A program made the position numbers and the translations under genes. A DNA stretch of 64,000 nucleotides, from NCBI GenBank assembly GCA_964489555.1, contig CAZAZF010000005.1, positions 47,932-111,931 on the forward strand, given 5' to 3'. The notes beneath the pieces were generated by a model that was not told the DNA's origin, searched no databases, and saw only the letters and a program-made list of their open reading frames with translations. This stretch comes from JAAZGD01 sp964489555 (GTDB lineage Bacteria; Bacillota; Clostridia; Peptostreptococcales; Anaerovoracaceae). Positions within the stretch are counted from its first letter, which is position 1, and each line of letters begins with the position of its first letter. This document shows positions 8,662-16,540 of the stretch, piece by piece.

Positions 8662-9630
8662 TCAAGAAATAATCCGGGTCAAAATCTCCATCACCGCCAG
8701 CAACTGTTCCTCGGTGATTTTTTCCGAAGGTTTCTTATTCTTAATGCACTCCACAAAATGGCCCAACTCTTCCAAATACACTCCGGTGGGCGGTACATTG
8801 ATTCCCGTGGGAATTTGAATTTTTTCTTTTGTATCGAAAACCCGGGGTTCTTCATCAAATACATAAGCCACCACTTTTCCTCTTCGGTTCTCCATCACCG
8901 CCCGCTGAAAGTAAACCCGGTATTCCGCCGTCCAAGGATACTCCGCATTATACCAAGCCGCCTCGGCGCACACATGAAAATCGCCGAAATCATAGTCAAA
9001 CCGGTAATGTTCATGAAAAGATTTCCCCGGATTTCCACAAGCCGTAAAGTTGAAGTCTTTGGGCTTCCCAAACACGCTGATGATAAAATCCAAATCATGA
9101 ATATGCAAATCAAAGGGAAGCTGCCCGCTCTTCTCTTTCTCAAAAAGCCAGCCTCCTTGATTCCATCGGGGCCGCGCAGAAAGCCGCACAAAATGGGCAT
9201 CCAACACATTTCCGTATTCTCCGCTTTCGATAACTTGAGCCAAAACCTGGTATTCACGAAAAAAGCGAAGCACTTGTCCCACATAAATATGTACTCCCTG
9301 TTTTTTAGCCCGGTCCAACATTTCTTTGGCATCAGCTGCACCCAGAGCCAAAGGCTTTTCACAAATCACATATTTTCCTTGATCCAATGCTGCCATTACA
9401 TGTTCTTTATGAAGAAAGGTGGGGGTGCATACATCCACCACATCCACTTCCTCTTTTTCCAGCATCCATGAAACGGTTTCATAAATGGGAATTCCCCACT
9501 TTTCCCCATTCTCCCGATCCTTTTCCGTAGTCCCCGTAGCGGCCACCACCTGGGCTCCTTCTATGTGTTGGTAATTGCTGTAATGAACCGTGCCCATTCC
9601 GCCCAAGCCAACCAATCCGATTCGAATCAT
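8662..9630 (-). CDS. Gfo/Idh/MocA-family NAD(P)-dependent sugar dehydrogenase (short form)
   Basis: A 322-residue oxidoreductase with an N-terminal Rossmann fold (MIRIGLVGLGGMG) and a C-terminal beta-sheet domain. The EKP motif that carries the catalytic Lys is CEKPLAL near residue 95; DLHIHDLDFI supplies the catalytic His/Asp of the substrate pocket. ATG 9630 is chosen because AAGGAG lies directly before it; the frame is open 14 codons further upstream. Enzymes of this family oxidise or reduce sugar hydroxyls, often at C3 of glucosides. Paired with a second family member at 10601-11740, it is a candidate for the reductase step of a keto-sugar pathway; the direction of its reaction is inference. 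Confidence 0.9.
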   Translation of the reverse strand: MIRIGLVGLGGMGTVHYSNYQHIEGAQVVAATGTTEKDRENGEKWGIPIYETVSWMLEKEEVDVVDVCTPTFLHKEHVMAALDQGKYVICEKPLALGAADAKEMLDRAKKQGVHIYVGQVLRFFREYQVLAQVIESGEYGNVLDAHFVRLSARPRWNQGGWLFEKEKSGQLPFDLHIHDLDFIISVFGKPKDFNFTACGNPGKSFHEHYRFDYDFGDFHVCAEAAWYNAEYPWTAEYRVYFQRAVMENRRGKVVAYVFDEEPRVFDTKEKIQIPTGINVPPTGVYLEELGHFVECIKNKKPSEKITEEQLLAVMEILTRIIS

Positions 9631-9678
9631 CCCGTTCTCCTTCTTCAACTTTTTTTCCCCCACCACCTGCATTGGCTT

Positions 9679-10587
9679 CTAGCCCATCAAGGTTTTCAAA
9701 TATCGGTAGCTTTGCTGAATTCCTTTCTTTCTATCCCCCAAGGACCCCTCGAAAGAGCGATCCTCCATCTCAAGGCATCCAGCTCCCTTATATCCGATAT
9801 CATGAAGCTTGGCTATAAATTTGGGGAAGTTCACATCTCCCAATCCCGGGATCTTGGGGGTATGCCAGAGGGAAGGATAAGAAAAGCGGCCGTATTCTTC
9901 CACCTTCTCCTGATCAATCTGCATGTCCTTAAAATGCACATGAAAGATTCGATCCGGAAAATCCATCAAAGGTTTATTCACCGACATGCCCAGAAGCAAC
10001 AAATGACTGGGGTCATAACAAAGACCGATGTGGGAACTCATTTCAAACATCTGCCTCCATACATAGGGGGTGGAAGCCAGATTGTTTCCTCCCGGCCACT
10101 CATCTCTGGTGAAAAACATGGGACAATTTTCAATGGCCACTCTTACTCCGGTTTCTTCGGCTCCCTTCAGGATGGAAGGCCAAACCCGCTTCATCTGCTT
10201 CAGGTTTTCTTCCACAGTCAAGGTTCGATTCTTGCCGATAAAGGTGGTCACCACCGGCACCTTCATCAACGCCGCCGTTTTGATTACCTTCTTGATGTGA
10301 TTCCTGGCTACCTTGGCGGTTTCTGAATCCTCCGACAAAGGATTGGGAAAATAGGCCAGAGCGGCAATTTCAATGTCCTTTTCTTTAGCATAGTCTAAAT
10401 AATAAGCTGCTTTTTCCTTCGTCAGAGAATCCACATCGATGTGCGTAATGCCAGCATATCTTCGTATGGCCTTTCCCATCGGCCAACAGCAGACCTCCAA
10501 GGCTTTATATCCCGCCTCCGAAGCATAATCCACCACCTCTTCAAAGGTCATTTCCGGCAAGATGGCCGTCAACAATCCCAATTTCAT
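9679..10587 (-). CDS. Sugar phosphate isomerase/epimerase-like TIM-barrel protein (302 aa)
   Basis: Xylose-isomerase-like (AP endonuclease family 2) barrel, cytoplasmic. The divalent-metal ligand set of the fold is visible in order: Glu of AIENCPM, Asp and His of CYDPSHLL, His of FHVHFKD and Glu of CLEMED. In characterised keto-sugar operons such proteins act as lyases or hydratases on 3-keto sugars rather than as phosphate isomerases. It lies between the two dehydrogenase genes with short spacings. Which half-reaction it performs cannot be told here. Confidence 0.88.
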   Translation of the reverse strand: MKLGLLTAILPEMTFEEVVDYASEAGYKALEVCCWPMGKAIRRYAGITHIDVDSLTKEKAAYYLDYAKEKDIEIAALAYFPNPLSEDSETAKVARNHIKKVIKTAALMKVPVVTTFIGKNRTLTVEENLKQMKRVWPSILKGAEETGVRVAIENCPMFFTRDEWPGGNNLASTPYVWRQMFEMSSHIGLCYDPSHLLLLGMSVNKPLMDFPDRIFHVHFKDMQIDQEKVEEYGRFSYPSLWHTPKIPGLGDVNFPKFIAKLHDIGYKGAGCLEMEDRSFEGSLGDRKKGIQQSYRYLKTLMG

Positions 10588-10600
10588 CTTTCCGTTCCTC

Positions 10601-11740
10601 CTATATTTTCACCCAACCTCGCTTTTGAGCCGACTCGTACACCTTATCATTCAAATACATTTCTCGAACCCCATCCTGGAAGGTGGCATACTCCACAGAG
10701 GTATCATCCTTCTTTTCGATGGCTCTGTAAAACTTGTGAAATTGCATCTTAAAGGTGTCTGGAAATCCTTCCACATGGCCGCCGGGATATCCGATCACTT
10801 CCCTGACCTTGGGCTCTACCAAAGAAGGGTCTTTGGCCACCTTTTGGTTGTATGCTTCTCTTCTTCCCACCCAAAGCTCATTGGAATCCTCGCTGTCCCA
10901 TTTTAAGGAACACTTGCTTCCGCTAATTTCGATTACCTGTTGATTTTTACGACCTGCCGTCACTTGACTTACATTTACGCAACCAATGGCTCCTTTTTCA
11001 AAACGAAATAGGATGGTACACCAATCCTCAGTTTCTATTTTCTTTTCCTCATAATCTTCGGGACGAAGGGCCACCCCGGAAAAAGTTTCCACTTCTTTCC
11101 GGGGTTTTTTTCTGATTTTGTGAACAATTTCAAACTCCGCTAAAAGTTCCACTGCCTTTTGACCAATGATATTTTCCACCATGTCAATCCAATGAGAACC
11201 GATGTCCGAAAAGGCCCGGGTTTTTCCGCTGATGGAAGGTTCCAACCGCCAACTCCAATCCGTATCCAAATAAAGCCAATCCTGTAAATAGCAGCCATGC
11301 ACCGCAAAAATATCTCCCACTTCCCCCTTGTCCACCAAGGCTTTCATTTGAGCCACTTGAGGAAACATGCGCAAGGTATGATTGACGCCGGAAACAATTC
11401 TATGTTCCTGAGCATAAGCCGCCAATTTTTTAGCTTCCTCCAATGTTACGGTAAAGGGCTTTTCTACCATTACATGAATGCCCCGTTCCATGGCTTCCAT
11501 GGTCATCTCATAATGAAGAAAGTTGGGAGTACAAATGTGCACCGCGTCCAGGGCTTCCTTATCAAACATTTCTTTATAATTCCGGTATCCTTTGGGCACA
11601 TACATCTGAGCCGCTTTTTCTTCCGCTCCTTGGGCATCGGCCAAAGCCACCACATCCACATATCCCAATCTGCGAAGGGCCTCGATATGGGCGGCTCCAA
11701 TAAATCCTATGCCGATAATACCAACCCGCATTTTTTTCAT
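10601..11740 (-). CDS. Gfo/Idh/MocA-family sugar dehydrogenase (long form)
   Basis: A 379-residue oxidoreductase: Rossmann motif MRVGIIGIGFIGAAH at the start, EKP motif VEKPFTV near residue 95, and FSDIGSHWIDMVE carrying the substrate-side Asp and His. The C-terminal part with IGYPGGHVEGFPDTFK is typical of the longer subgroup that includes levoglucosan dehydrogenase and glucoside 3-dehydrogenases. I infer it is the oxidising enzyme that makes the 3-keto sugar. GGGAGAGGAG precedes ATG 11740. It is 17 bases downstream of the first gene of the operon. Confidence 0.9.
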   Translation of the reverse strand: MKKMRVGIIGIGFIGAAHIEALRRLGYVDVVALADAQGAEEKAAQMYVPKGYRNYKEMFDKEALDAVHICTPNFLHYEMTMEAMERGIHVMVEKPFTVTLEEAKKLAAYAQEHRIVSGVNHTLRMFPQVAQMKALVDKGEVGDIFAVHGCYLQDWLYLDTDWSWRLEPSISGKTRAFSDIGSHWIDMVENIIGQKAVELLAEFEIVHKIRKKPRKEVETFSGVALRPEDYEEKKIETEDWCTILFRFEKGAIGCVNVSQVTAGRKNQQVIEISGSKCSLKWDSEDSNELWVGRREAYNQKVAKDPSLVEPKVREVIGYPGGHVEGFPDTFKMQFHKFYRAIEKKDDTSVEYATFQDGVREMYLNDKVYESAQKRGWVKI

Positions 11741-11756
11741 AGTCCCGCTCCTCTCC

Positions 11757-12569
11757 CTACAAGGTAAACCCTTGTGTTTTCAGGTAATGGTAGGAATCCC
11801 GCACCGCCTGATGAATCTCTTCCAGATTTTTGGGCCCCTCCTTAGTGAATTCAATTTCGATGGAAAAAGGACAATTGTTCTTAGCCGCCTTCAGTTTTTC
11901 AAAAATCATGGGAAAATCCACATACCCTTTTCCTAGAGCAGGGAAGTTCCATTCTTTGGGTTCCCCTGCTTTTTCCTTTAAGTGCATGTACCCGATTTTC
12001 TCCATGGCCACATCCAAATCTGCTTCCATATCCACATCCGCAAAAAAAATCACATTGGCGGTGTCATAATTAATCAAGACCCGGGAGGAATCCACCAAAT
12101 CTACAATCTCCCGTAGCACCTTGCCGGTGGCGTGATCTCCGTGAAGCTCCAGCACTAGCTTCATATTGTTTTCTTCTAAATAAGGAACCAAGCTCTTGAC
12201 GGAACGGGCCACTTCTTCATTGGATGTGTGAACATGGTCTTTCAAGTGGGCTTCCCCGATAGATGAAACGATGTATTCACATCCATAAAACGCCGCCAGC
12301 TTCATATTCATGATGAAGTCCGGAATCCTTTCTGGATCCATGAGGTTCGTGTGCCCGCTCATGGCAAAGGGATAAAGAGAAAGCTCTTTCATTTTTTCTT
12401 GAACACGAACCAACTGTTGAAACGGTTGGTTTGGGAAAACATGCTCCGTCCAACCCTTTGTGGCTGTCAATTCTACATAGTGAAACCCCGCCTTGGCGAT
12501 GCCCTCCAATGCTTCTTCGATGGAATAGCCGTGATAACAATTGGAATTGACCCCGATGATTCGATCCAT
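11757..12569 (-). CDS. Sugar phosphate isomerase/epimerase-like TIM-barrel protein (270 aa)
   Basis: Second xylose-isomerase-like barrel of the operon and its first gene. Metal ligands of the fold can be placed at Glu of LVLELHGDH, Asp of INYDTAN, His of YMHLKEK and Glu of SIEIEFT. It differs strongly from the 302-residue paralogue, so the two are not a recent duplication but likely do separate steps. AAGGAGG lies before ATG 12569. It resembles IolE/levoglucosan-pathway LgdB proteins in fold only; the exact reaction is unknown. Confidence 0.87.
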   Translation of the reverse strand: MDRIIGVNSNCYHGYSIEEALEGIAKAGFHYVELTATKGWTEHVFPNQPFQQLVRVQEKMKELSLYPFAMSGHTNLMDPERIPDFIMNMKLAAFYGCEYIVSSIGEAHLKDHVHTSNEEVARSVKSLVPYLEENNMKLVLELHGDHATGKVLREIVDLVDSSRVLINYDTANVIFFADVDMEADLDVAMEKIGYMHLKEKAGEPKEWNFPALGKGYVDFPMIFEKLKAAKNNCPFSIEIEFTKEGPKNLEEIHQAVRDSYHYLKTQGFTL

Positions 12570-12591
12570 ATTCCATTCCTCCTTTATATAG

Positions 12592-12639
12592 TTCTTTTTT
12601 TACCCGCCCAAAGGCGGTTTACACAATTCTTTTTTTACC
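12592..12639 (-). promoter_or_regulatory. Direct repeats and small palindrome upstream of the sugar operon
   Basis: A 13-base repeat (minus strand GGTAAAAAAAGAA) occurs at 12592-12604 and again at 12627-12639, 35 bases apart, and brackets the palindrome CCGCC-CAAA-GGCGG (12604-12617). The arrangement suggests operator sites for a regulator of the keto-sugar operon; no convincing sigma-A promoter could be fixed. Confidence 0.35.
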
Positions 12640-12720
12640 TCTTTTTGAACACCTTCTATTTTATCCCAAGAAATGGCCTCCTTCAACCCGTAAGACCTGT
12701 CATTGTATTCTTCTTTTGCC

Positions 12721-12729
12721 TGTTATAAT
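12721..12729 (+). promoter_or_regulatory. Extended -10 promoter of the DUF218 gene
   Basis: TGTTATAAT, a perfect TGn plus TATAAT extended -10 element, about 37 bases before the start codon; only weak -35 similarity (TTGTAT at 12703-12708). Confidence 0.6.
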
Positions 12730-12765
12730 ATAGAAGACAAATACAGAAAACCACGAGGAATGAAG

Positions 12766-13491
12766 ATGACAAGAAAACCTTCCCAAAAAAGGGAATCCCA
12801 CACAAAGCAACCCCAAAAAAAACGTGCCCATCTGGCACGAAATTTGTTTCTTTTCCCCCTTATTCTAGTAGTCCTGTTGCCCTTTCTAATTAATGGCTTT
12901 GTAATACAGCAAGGAAAAGCCCGAATGGTCTCATCCCAACAGTTGATTGCCCAAACAAACTCATACCAATGCATCCTTGTTCTGGGGGCCGGACTACGCC
13001 CTGACGGCGGCCCCAGCCCCATGCTAAAAGATCGACTGGATTTAGCCATTTCTCTTTACGAGGCCCAAGTGGCACCTACTCTTCTTCTTTCAGGAGATCA
13101 TGGAAAAAAATATTATGATGAAGTCAACTCCATGTTGGCCTACTGCTTGGCCCAAGGCGTTCCCAAAGAAGACATCTTCCTTGATCACGCCGGGTTTTCC
13201 ACCTATGAGTCCATGGTGCGTGCTCAGAAAATTTTTCAAGTAAAACGGGCCGTGGTGGTCACCCAAGAGTACCATCTCTATCGCGCCTTATACATCGGCC
13301 GTCGGTTGGGTATTGACGTACAAGGTGCCTCGGCCACCTTGCGGGAATACCAAGGGCAAGCCGCCCGGGACCAGCGGGAATTTTTTGCCCGAAACAAGGA
13401 TTTTCTTCAAACCCTCACTTGGCCCGACCCAACCTATCTGGGAGAACCCATCCCCATTACGGGAGATAGTGCCTTAAGTCACGACCGGTGA
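12766..13491 (+). CDS. DUF218 (SanA/YdcF-like) membrane-anchored protein
   Basis: A 241-residue protein with a basic N-terminus (about 25 residues), one hydrophobic anchor around residues 27-48 and an outward-facing DUF218 domain. Family motifs: ILVLGAGLRPDGGPS, the Asp/Arg of LKDRLDLAISLY, LLLSGDHG, and VVTQEYHLYRALYIGRRLG near the end. SanA and YdcF relatives are linked to envelope integrity, but no reaction is established. ATG 12766 is used because GAGGA sits 6 bases before it, while the ATG at 12760 abuts that site. Single-gene unit driven by an extended -10 promoter; it runs toward the feo operon. Confidence 0.88.
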   Translation: MTRKPSQKRESHTKQPQKKRAHLARNLFLFPLILVVLLPFLINGFVIQQGKARMVSSQQLIAQTNSYQCILVLGAGLRPDGGPSPMLKDRLDLAISLYEAQVAPTLLLSGDHGKKYYDEVNSMLAYCLAQGVPKEDIFLDHAGFSTYESMVRAQKIFQVKRAVVVTQEYHLYRALYIGRRLGIDVQGASATLREYQGQAARDQREFFARNKDFLQTLTWPDPTYLGEPIPITGDSALSHDR

Positions 13492-13519
13492 CACGAAATA
13501 TCCTCCGCGCCTTCTTTTC

Positions 13520-13714
13520 CTATTTTGAAGAGGGGCTGCCGGAACCGTCTCCGGCCCCTTCACCCTGACACATGGTGGCTCCCGGACATCCGCTGCAAGC
13601 CATACCACAATTTCTTTTTCCCTGCTTTTTGTCTCTTACGATCTTCGCCACCACCCCTGCCACAATGGCGATTAGCGCCAACGAAACCAGCACTGTAGAT
13701 AAAATTGAATACAT
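13520..13714 (-). CDS. FeoB-associated Cys-rich membrane protein
   Basis: A 64-residue protein with one N-terminal transmembrane segment (residues about 3-25) and the cysteine cluster CGMACSGCPGATMC near residues 36-49. This size and motif define the FeoB-associated cysteine-rich family found after feoB in Firmicutes; it may play the part of FeoC or an Fe-S or iron-handling partner. It is 35 bases downstream of feoB in the same operon, with its own AGAAAGGGG site. The 3' end contains a GC-rich hairpin that may act as the operon terminator. Confidence 0.88.
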   Translation of the reverse strand: MYSILSTVLVSLALIAIVAGVVAKIVRDKKQGKRNCGMACSGCPGATMCQGEGAGDGSGSPSSK

Positions 13715-13749
13715 CTGTTTTCCCCTTTCTCCATATTGTCTTTATCTTC

Positions 13750-15912
13750 CTAGCATTTGTTTTCTGCTAATTTCCCGGAACTGCAAGAGTTTCCTTTTTT
13801 TCGGAAAAGCAATATCCCCAAAAGGCCTAGCGTCAGGAATCCAAAAAAAGTGCCTATGGTGAAATTGCCGGTTATTACAAAAGTTCCTACTTGAAACACA
13901 ATTAAGGCAATCGAATAGGCAAACAAGGTTTGGTATCCCAGAGCGAACCAAGTCCACTTAGGGCTGTTCATTTCCCTCTTAATGGCGCCGATAGCCGCAA
14001 AGCAAGGAGCACATAGCAGATTGAATACCAGGAAGGAGTAGGCAGACAATGTAGTAAACCCGGCTGCCATAGCTCCCCAGATTTCTACCCCGTTTTCCGA
14101 AACCTGAGCCATTCCATAAAGAACGCCCAAGGTTCCCACCACATTTTCCTTGGCAACAAAACCAGTAATGGTGGCCACTGCAGTTTGCCAATTTCCCCAA
14201 CCCAAGGGGACAAAGAGAGGTGCCATCAGGCCACCCACCGCGGCCAAAAATCCCTGGTCTAAATCCTCTACCATTTCCACTCCTCCGGAAGACCATCCGA
14301 AGTTGGATAAAAACCAGATGACAATGGTAGCCAGCAATACGATGGTTCCTGCCTTCTTTATAAAGCTATATCCTCTTTCCCAAGTACTTCGTGCCACATT
14401 TCCCAATAAGGGAGGATGATAAGAGGGCAGCTCCATCACAAAGGGAGACGGTTCTCCAGAGAACATTTTGGTTTTCTTCAAAATCACCCCGCTGACAATA
14501 ATGGCGCCAATGCCCACAAAGTAAGCGCTGGGAGCCACCCACCAGGCTCCTTGAAAGATGGCTCCGGCAATTAAGGCTATAATAGGGAGCTTGGCTCCAC
14601 AAGGAACGAAAGTGGTGGTCATCACCGTCATACGACGATCGTTTTCGCTTTCAATGGTTCGGGATGCCATCACCCCCGGCACTCCACATCCGGTTCCTAC
14701 CAACATAGGAATAAAGGATTTTCCGGACAACCCGAATTTACGAAACAATCGATCCATGATAAAAGCCACTCTTGCCATATACCCGCAGCCTTCCAATAAC
14801 GCCAAGAAGGCAAATAGCACAAACATCTGTGGAACGAACCCCAACACCGCACCCACTCCGGCCACAATTCCATCGAGAATCAATCCGTTAAGCCAAGGGG
14901 CTGTGTTGAGAAACAACAAAAGGCTCTCCACCCCTCCGGGCACCCAGTCTCCAAAGAGCACTTCATTGGTCCAGTCCGTCACAAATGCCCCTACTGTAGT
15001 AACCGACACATAGTAAACCACAAACATCACCAAAGCAAAAATAGGAAGAGCAAGCCACTTGTGGGTTACAATGCGATCGATGCGATCCGATGGTGTCAAA
15101 AGACTGTTGTTTTTTCTTCGGTAATTCCCTTTGGTTAATCGAGTCACATATTCATATCGCGCATTGGTAACCAGACTTTCCGCATCGTCTTGAAGAGATT
15201 CTTCACAGCGCCGGATTTCCTCTTCCGCCTTGTCTAAAAACGCCTTCTTTTCTTCCGAAGAAAGATTCACATGTTTCCAAATTTTTTCATCCCGCTCAAA
15301 AACCTTTACAGAAAACCATCGCAATTGCTTTTCCGGAACACCGTCTCGCAATCCATCTTCTATATGAGCCAGGGCATGTTCAATATGGCCTCCCAACGGA
15401 TGAGGATCTTTAGGCGACACCGTTTTCCCCACCGCCTCCATAGCCATTTGTGCTGCCTGAAAAATACCGGTTCCTTTCAAAGCCGATATCTCTACCGCTT
15501 CCTGTCCCAAATCTTCGGTCAACCCCTTCACATCAATGTGATCTCCATTTTTTTCTACCACATCCATCATGTTAATCGCCAGAACCATGGGAATGCCCAG
15601 CTCTGACAATTGGGTGGTGAGATACAGATTTCTTTCCAGATTGGTTCCGTCAATCAAATTTAAAATAACGTCCGGTTTTTCTTCCACTAAATAATTTCGA
15701 GCCACCACCTCTTCCAAGGTATAAGGAGAAAGGGAATAAATTCCAGGCAGATCCACAATTCGTACTTTCGGATGACCTTTTAAAAACCCTTCTTTTTTTT
15801 CCACCGTAACCCCTGGCCAGTTTCCCACATATTGGTTGGATCCTGTCAACGCATTAAAAAGGGTGGTTTTCCCCGAGTTAGGATTTCCCGCTAGCGCAAT
15901 TCTTATTTCCAT
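13750..15912 (-). CDS. feoB: Ferrous iron transport protein B
   Basis: A 720-residue GTP-gated Fe(II) importer. The cytoplasmic N-terminal G domain shows G1 GNPNSGKTT (residues about 10-18), G2 around GNWPGVTVEKKEG, G3 DLPGIYS and G4 NMMD. A helical spacer domain follows, then the membrane part from about residue 280 with the two Gate motifs, including FVPQMFVLFAFLALLEGCGY and MLVGTGCGVPGVM, both with conserved Cys. The start overlaps the upstream feoA by 10 bases. Expression is expected to rise under iron starvation through the double operator at 16401-16445. Confidence 0.96.
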   Translation of the reverse strand: MEIRIALAGNPNSGKTTLFNALTGSNQYVGNWPGVTVEKKEGFLKGHPKVRIVDLPGIYSLSPYTLEEVVARNYLVEEKPDVILNLIDGTNLERNLYLTTQLSELGIPMVLAINMMDVVEKNGDHIDVKGLTEDLGQEAVEISALKGTGIFQAAQMAMEAVGKTVSPKDPHPLGGHIEHALAHIEDGLRDGVPEKQLRWFSVKVFERDEKIWKHVNLSSEEKKAFLDKAEEEIRRCEESLQDDAESLVTNARYEYVTRLTKGNYRRKNNSLLTPSDRIDRIVTHKWLALPIFALVMFVVYYVSVTTVGAFVTDWTNEVLFGDWVPGGVESLLLFLNTAPWLNGLILDGIVAGVGAVLGFVPQMFVLFAFLALLEGCGYMARVAFIMDRLFRKFGLSGKSFIPMLVGTGCGVPGVMASRTIESENDRRMTVMTTTFVPCGAKLPIIALIAGAIFQGAWWVAPSAYFVGIGAIIVSGVILKKTKMFSGEPSPFVMELPSYHPPLLGNVARSTWERGYSFIKKAGTIVLLATIVIWFLSNFGWSSGGVEMVEDLDQGFLAAVGGLMAPLFVPLGWGNWQTAVATITGFVAKENVVGTLGVLYGMAQVSENGVEIWGAMAAGFTTLSAYSFLVFNLLCAPCFAAIGAIKREMNSPKWTWFALGYQTLFAYSIALIVFQVGTFVITGNFTIGTFFGFLTLGLLGILLFRKKGNSCSSGKLAENKC

Positions 15913-16151
15913 CCCGGATCCTCCTCTCTTTCTTCCACTTCCACCATGGCCGCATCTTCTCCACGAATGGACAACTCATAGCCTCTTACTCTCAACTCCA
16001 AAGGATCCCCCAAGGGGGCTTTTTTTCGAACATAAATGGGAGTACCTTTGGTCAACCCCATGTCCATAATGCGACGTTTCACCGCTCCTTCACCATGAAG
16101 CTTAACCACCCAAACCGTTTCGCCAATCTTTGCTTCCTTTAAACTTTGCAT
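15903..16151 (-). CDS. feoA: FeoA-domain protein, second copy
   Basis: An 82-residue SH3-like FeoA protein that assists FeoB on the cytoplasmic face. The typical core VKRRIMDMGLTKGTPIYVRKKAPLGD is seen as RRIMDMGLTKGTPI. I start it at ATG 16151 (GGGGAGG upstream) instead of 16172. It overlaps feoB by 10 bases and the first feoA by 13 bases, so the three are translated as a coupled block. Confidence 0.93.
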   Translation of the reverse strand: MQSLKEAKIGETVWVVKLHGEGAVKRRIMDMGLTKGTPIYVRKKAPLGDPLELRVRGYELSIRGEDAAMVEVEEREEDPGWK

Positions 16152-16372
16152 ACTGTACCTCCCCATACCCATATATGCATTGCCATCTTTTGATCTAGGG
16201 CAATGCGGCTGTTTTTCACTTCTAGAATATAGTGATTCCCGGCCCTCTGAACCAAGGTAATGCCTGCACCGGGAACAAACCCCAAATGAGACAACCTGCG
16301 CCGAAGGCCGTGCCCTCCTTTAATTCGTTGTATAAATGCTGTTTCTCCTACACGCATCATCGAAAGAGGCAT
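16139..16372 (-). CDS. feoA: FeoA-domain protein, first copy
   Basis: A 77-residue FeoA-like protein, first gene of the iron operon, with LRRRLSHLGFVPGAGITLVQR as its core. AGGAGGACTCAAA precedes ATG 16372. It is quite different from the second copy, so the two probably have distinct contacts with FeoB or its partner. The promoter with two DtxR-type boxes lies directly upstream. Confidence 0.92.
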   Translation of the reverse strand: MPLSMMRVGETAFIQRIKGGHGLRRRLSHLGFVPGAGITLVQRAGNHYILEVKNSRIALDQKMAMHIWVWGGTVCKV

Positions 16373-16400
16373 TTTGAGTCCTCCTGTGTCTAAATAATAA

Positions 16401-16416
16401 GTTAGGTTTTCCTAAC
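16401..16416. promoter_or_regulatory. DtxR-type iron box 1 (feo operator)
   Basis: Perfect palindrome GTTAGGTTTTCCTAAC. It matches the TTAGG/CCTAA core of DtxR/IdeR boxes and lies just downstream of the predicted feo transcription start. Confidence 0.75.
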
Positions 16417-16427
16417 CTTTCTACCAC

Positions 16428-16456
16428 AAGTTAGCATGTCCTAACCTTTTTGTCAA
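16428..16456 (-). promoter_or_regulatory. Sigma-A promoter of the feo operon
   Basis: Minus strand: perfect -35 TTGACA (16451-16456), 17-base spacer, extended -10 TGC-TAACTT (hexamer 16428-16433). The spacer and -10 are covered by iron box 2. Confidence 0.7.
16430..16445. promoter_or_regulatory. DtxR-type iron box 2 (feo operator)
   Basis: GTTAGCATGTCCTAAC, one pair short of a perfect palindrome with the same ends as box 1, 29 bases from it, and lying between -35 and -10 of the feo promoter. Occupancy would block RNA polymerase directly. Confidence 0.7.
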
Positions 16457-16472
16457 CAGTTTTTCTCATTTA

Positions 16473-16504
16473 TTGATAAGTTCCGGTTGGAGTGGTAATA
16501 TAAT
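16473..16504 (+). promoter_or_regulatory. Possible promoter of the DtxR-family regulator
   Basis: Perfect -10 TATAAT (16499-16504) with TTGATA at 16473-16478; the 20-base spacer is longer than optimal. Confidence 0.35.
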
Positions 16505-16540
16505 TCATAGGACTCGCTGTGGAAGAAAGGATTTTCTTAT

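Noticed and set aside
8566..9471. 301-codon plus-strand frame opposite the short dehydrogenase
   Set aside because: Antisense to a complete Gfo/Idh/MocA gene, with no ribosome site.
9471..9485. ATGAAACGGTTTCAT as a third parS site
   Set aside because: It is inside a dehydrogenase coding region and lacks the GTTTCAC/GTGAAAC core order of parS.
13520..13570. GC-rich hairpin at the end of the small Cys-rich gene as a firm terminator
   Set aside because: The stem is plausible but lies mostly inside the coding end and lacks a U run, so I mention it only within the gene entry.
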